Source: a bacterium | GTDB taxonomy: Bacteria; Ratteibacteria; UBA8468; B48-G9; JAFGKM01 | Reading direction: 5' to 3' | Assembly: GCA_021157805.1 (NCBI GenBank) | Contig: JAGGVW010000157.1 | Coordinates: 1 to 6,388, forward strand | DNA length: 6,388 nt | Shown here: positions 5,866 through 6,388 of the stretch, in pieces | How the letters are laid out: every line of letters starts with the position of its first letter | How positions within the stretch are numbered: position 1 is the stretch's first letter | The notes under the pieces: generated by a model | What the model was told of the DNA's origin: nothing | Database searches by the model: none | The model's input: the letters and a program-made list of their open reading frames with translations, nothing else | Position numbers and translations under genes: made by a program

Positions 5866-6267
5866 GTGGGAAACTTTATTAGAATTTCCAAAAGTGCTGA
5901 AAGAGACTTTGATAAAATTGTAAAGAAAAATGAAGGTCTTAAAAGAAAAATTTTTTCGATCTTAGAGGAGCTCCAAACTTTAACAGATCTTCCAAGGATA
6001 GAGAGCAAAAAGGTGAAGGTTGTAAAAGGGACACCTAAAAAGTTAATCAGATGCTTAATAACAAATAATTTTTATCCTGCCATATTTGAGTATAGGAAAA
6101 AGATCGAAAAATATCCACTAAGGGTGTTTTTTCTGTTTAAAGAATCTACATCAAATATCCTTGTAATTTTAATTGCTCATAGAAATCTTTTAGACAAAAA
6201 CTTGTTTAACAAACTTTTGTTTCAGAGAATTGTTTCAGTAACTAAAAATTCTAATAAAGAGAGGTAA
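5866..6267 (+). CDS. RelE/ParE-superfamily toxin (probable)
   Basis: A 133-residue basic protein in the toxin position behind a Phd/YefM antitoxin. KSAERDFDKIVKKN (9-22) is the leading helix, a second helix follows (LKRKIFSILEELQTL, 25-39), then the strands CLITNNFYPAIFEYRKK (63-79) and YPLRVFFLFKES (83-94), and finally ILVILIAHRNLLDK (98-111). That order matches the RelE/ParE fold, whose members cleave mRNA at the ribosome or poison gyrase; which applies here cannot be read from the sequence. It is longer than the usual 85-110 residues because of an extended middle and tail. GTG 5866 overlaps the only AAGG, so the start is poorly marked. Initiation may be coupled to the antitoxin, or could occur at ATT 5878, which lies at proper spacing from AAGGTGGG. 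Confidence in toxin role is good by context, in subfamily moderate. Confidence 0.68.
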   Translation: MGNFIRISKSAERDFDKIVKKNEGLKRKIFSILEELQTLTDLPRIESKKVKVVKGTPKKLIRCLITNNFYPAIFEYRKKIEKYPLRVFFLFKESTSNILVILIAHRNLLDKNLFNKLLFQRIVSVTKNSNKER

Positions 6268-6269
6268 AG

Positions 6270-6388
6270 ATGGCGGATATTATTGATAACAGGAATTTTA
6301 GATTGTCTGAAGCAGTAAAGGAAATTTTAAACTCTTCAGAGAGGGCAAAATTTGTTATTGGATACTTCTTTTTAAGTGGATTTAGAGA
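6270..6388 (+). CDS. N-terminus of a PLD-like domain protein, probably a defence-associated helicase (partial, runs off window)
   Basis: ATG 6270 is preceded by AGAGG (6260-6264) and lies two bases after the toxin stop, so the gene is in the same transcript. The 39 visible residues start MADIIDNRNFRLSEAV and continue with ERAKFVIGYFFLSGF. A start of the form 'IDN..., then A.F.VGYFFLSG' is typical of proteins with an N-terminal phospholipase-D-like domain joined to an SNF2/DEAD helicase, which occur beside Eco57I-type methylases in defence loci. The helicase part itself is outside the window and therefore inferred. The HxK catalytic motif of PLD is not yet reached. If confirmed, this gene belongs with the methylase and DUF3800 genes, with the second TA pair lying between them. 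Confidence 0.6.
   Translation, partial: MADIIDNRNFRLSEAVKEILNSSERAKFVIGYFFLSGFR

Noticed and set aside
1..6388. CRISPR arrays, tRNA or rRNA genes, complete insertion sequences
   Set aside because: No regularly spaced repeats, cloverleaf, rRNA-like segment or transposase was found on either strand.

Overview
The window reads as accessory DNA from an AT-rich bacterium, probably a thermophile. Codon use favours AGA, ATA and A/T-ending codons, and the proteins are rich in Lys, Glu and Ile. A U-tract hairpin terminator, sigma-70-like promoters and strong GGAGG-type ribosome binding sites point to Bacteria. The lineage cannot be fixed from the sequence alone. All supported genes lie on the + strand.

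Layout. Positions 24-52 hold a terminator for an upstream gene. From 79 to 4486 runs what was once a single gene of about 1,222 codons. It encodes a type IIG / Eco57I-like restriction-modification (DNA adenine methyltransferase) protein. Three lesions now break it: a -1 frameshift at a T6 run (871-876), an insertion of about 740 bp carrying a hicAB toxin-antitoxin pair (about 2892-3631), and an in-frame TAG (3749-3751) where relatives are expected to have Trp. Removing the insert and correcting the other two restores one continuous, family-like protein.

A DUF3800 gene (4483-5466) follows, overlapping the end of the methylase gene by ATGA. It is therefore an old translational partner of the methylase. 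Next is a promoter with palindromic sites in front of a second toxin-antitoxin pair: a Phd/YefM-type antitoxin (5552-5857) and a RelE/ParE-like toxin (5866-6267). The window ends in the first 39 codons of a gene whose N-terminus resembles the phospholipase-D-like N-terminal domain of defence-associated helicases.

Working together. The original unit looks like a phage-defence operon: modification/restriction enzyme, DUF3800 predicted nuclease, and probably a PLD-helicase. Two toxin-antitoxin modules now interrupt or are interleaved with it. The methylase looks inactivated, while DUF3800, both TA pairs and the helicase start appear intact. The most notable observation is the precise placement of hicAB inside the specificity region of the methylase gene.
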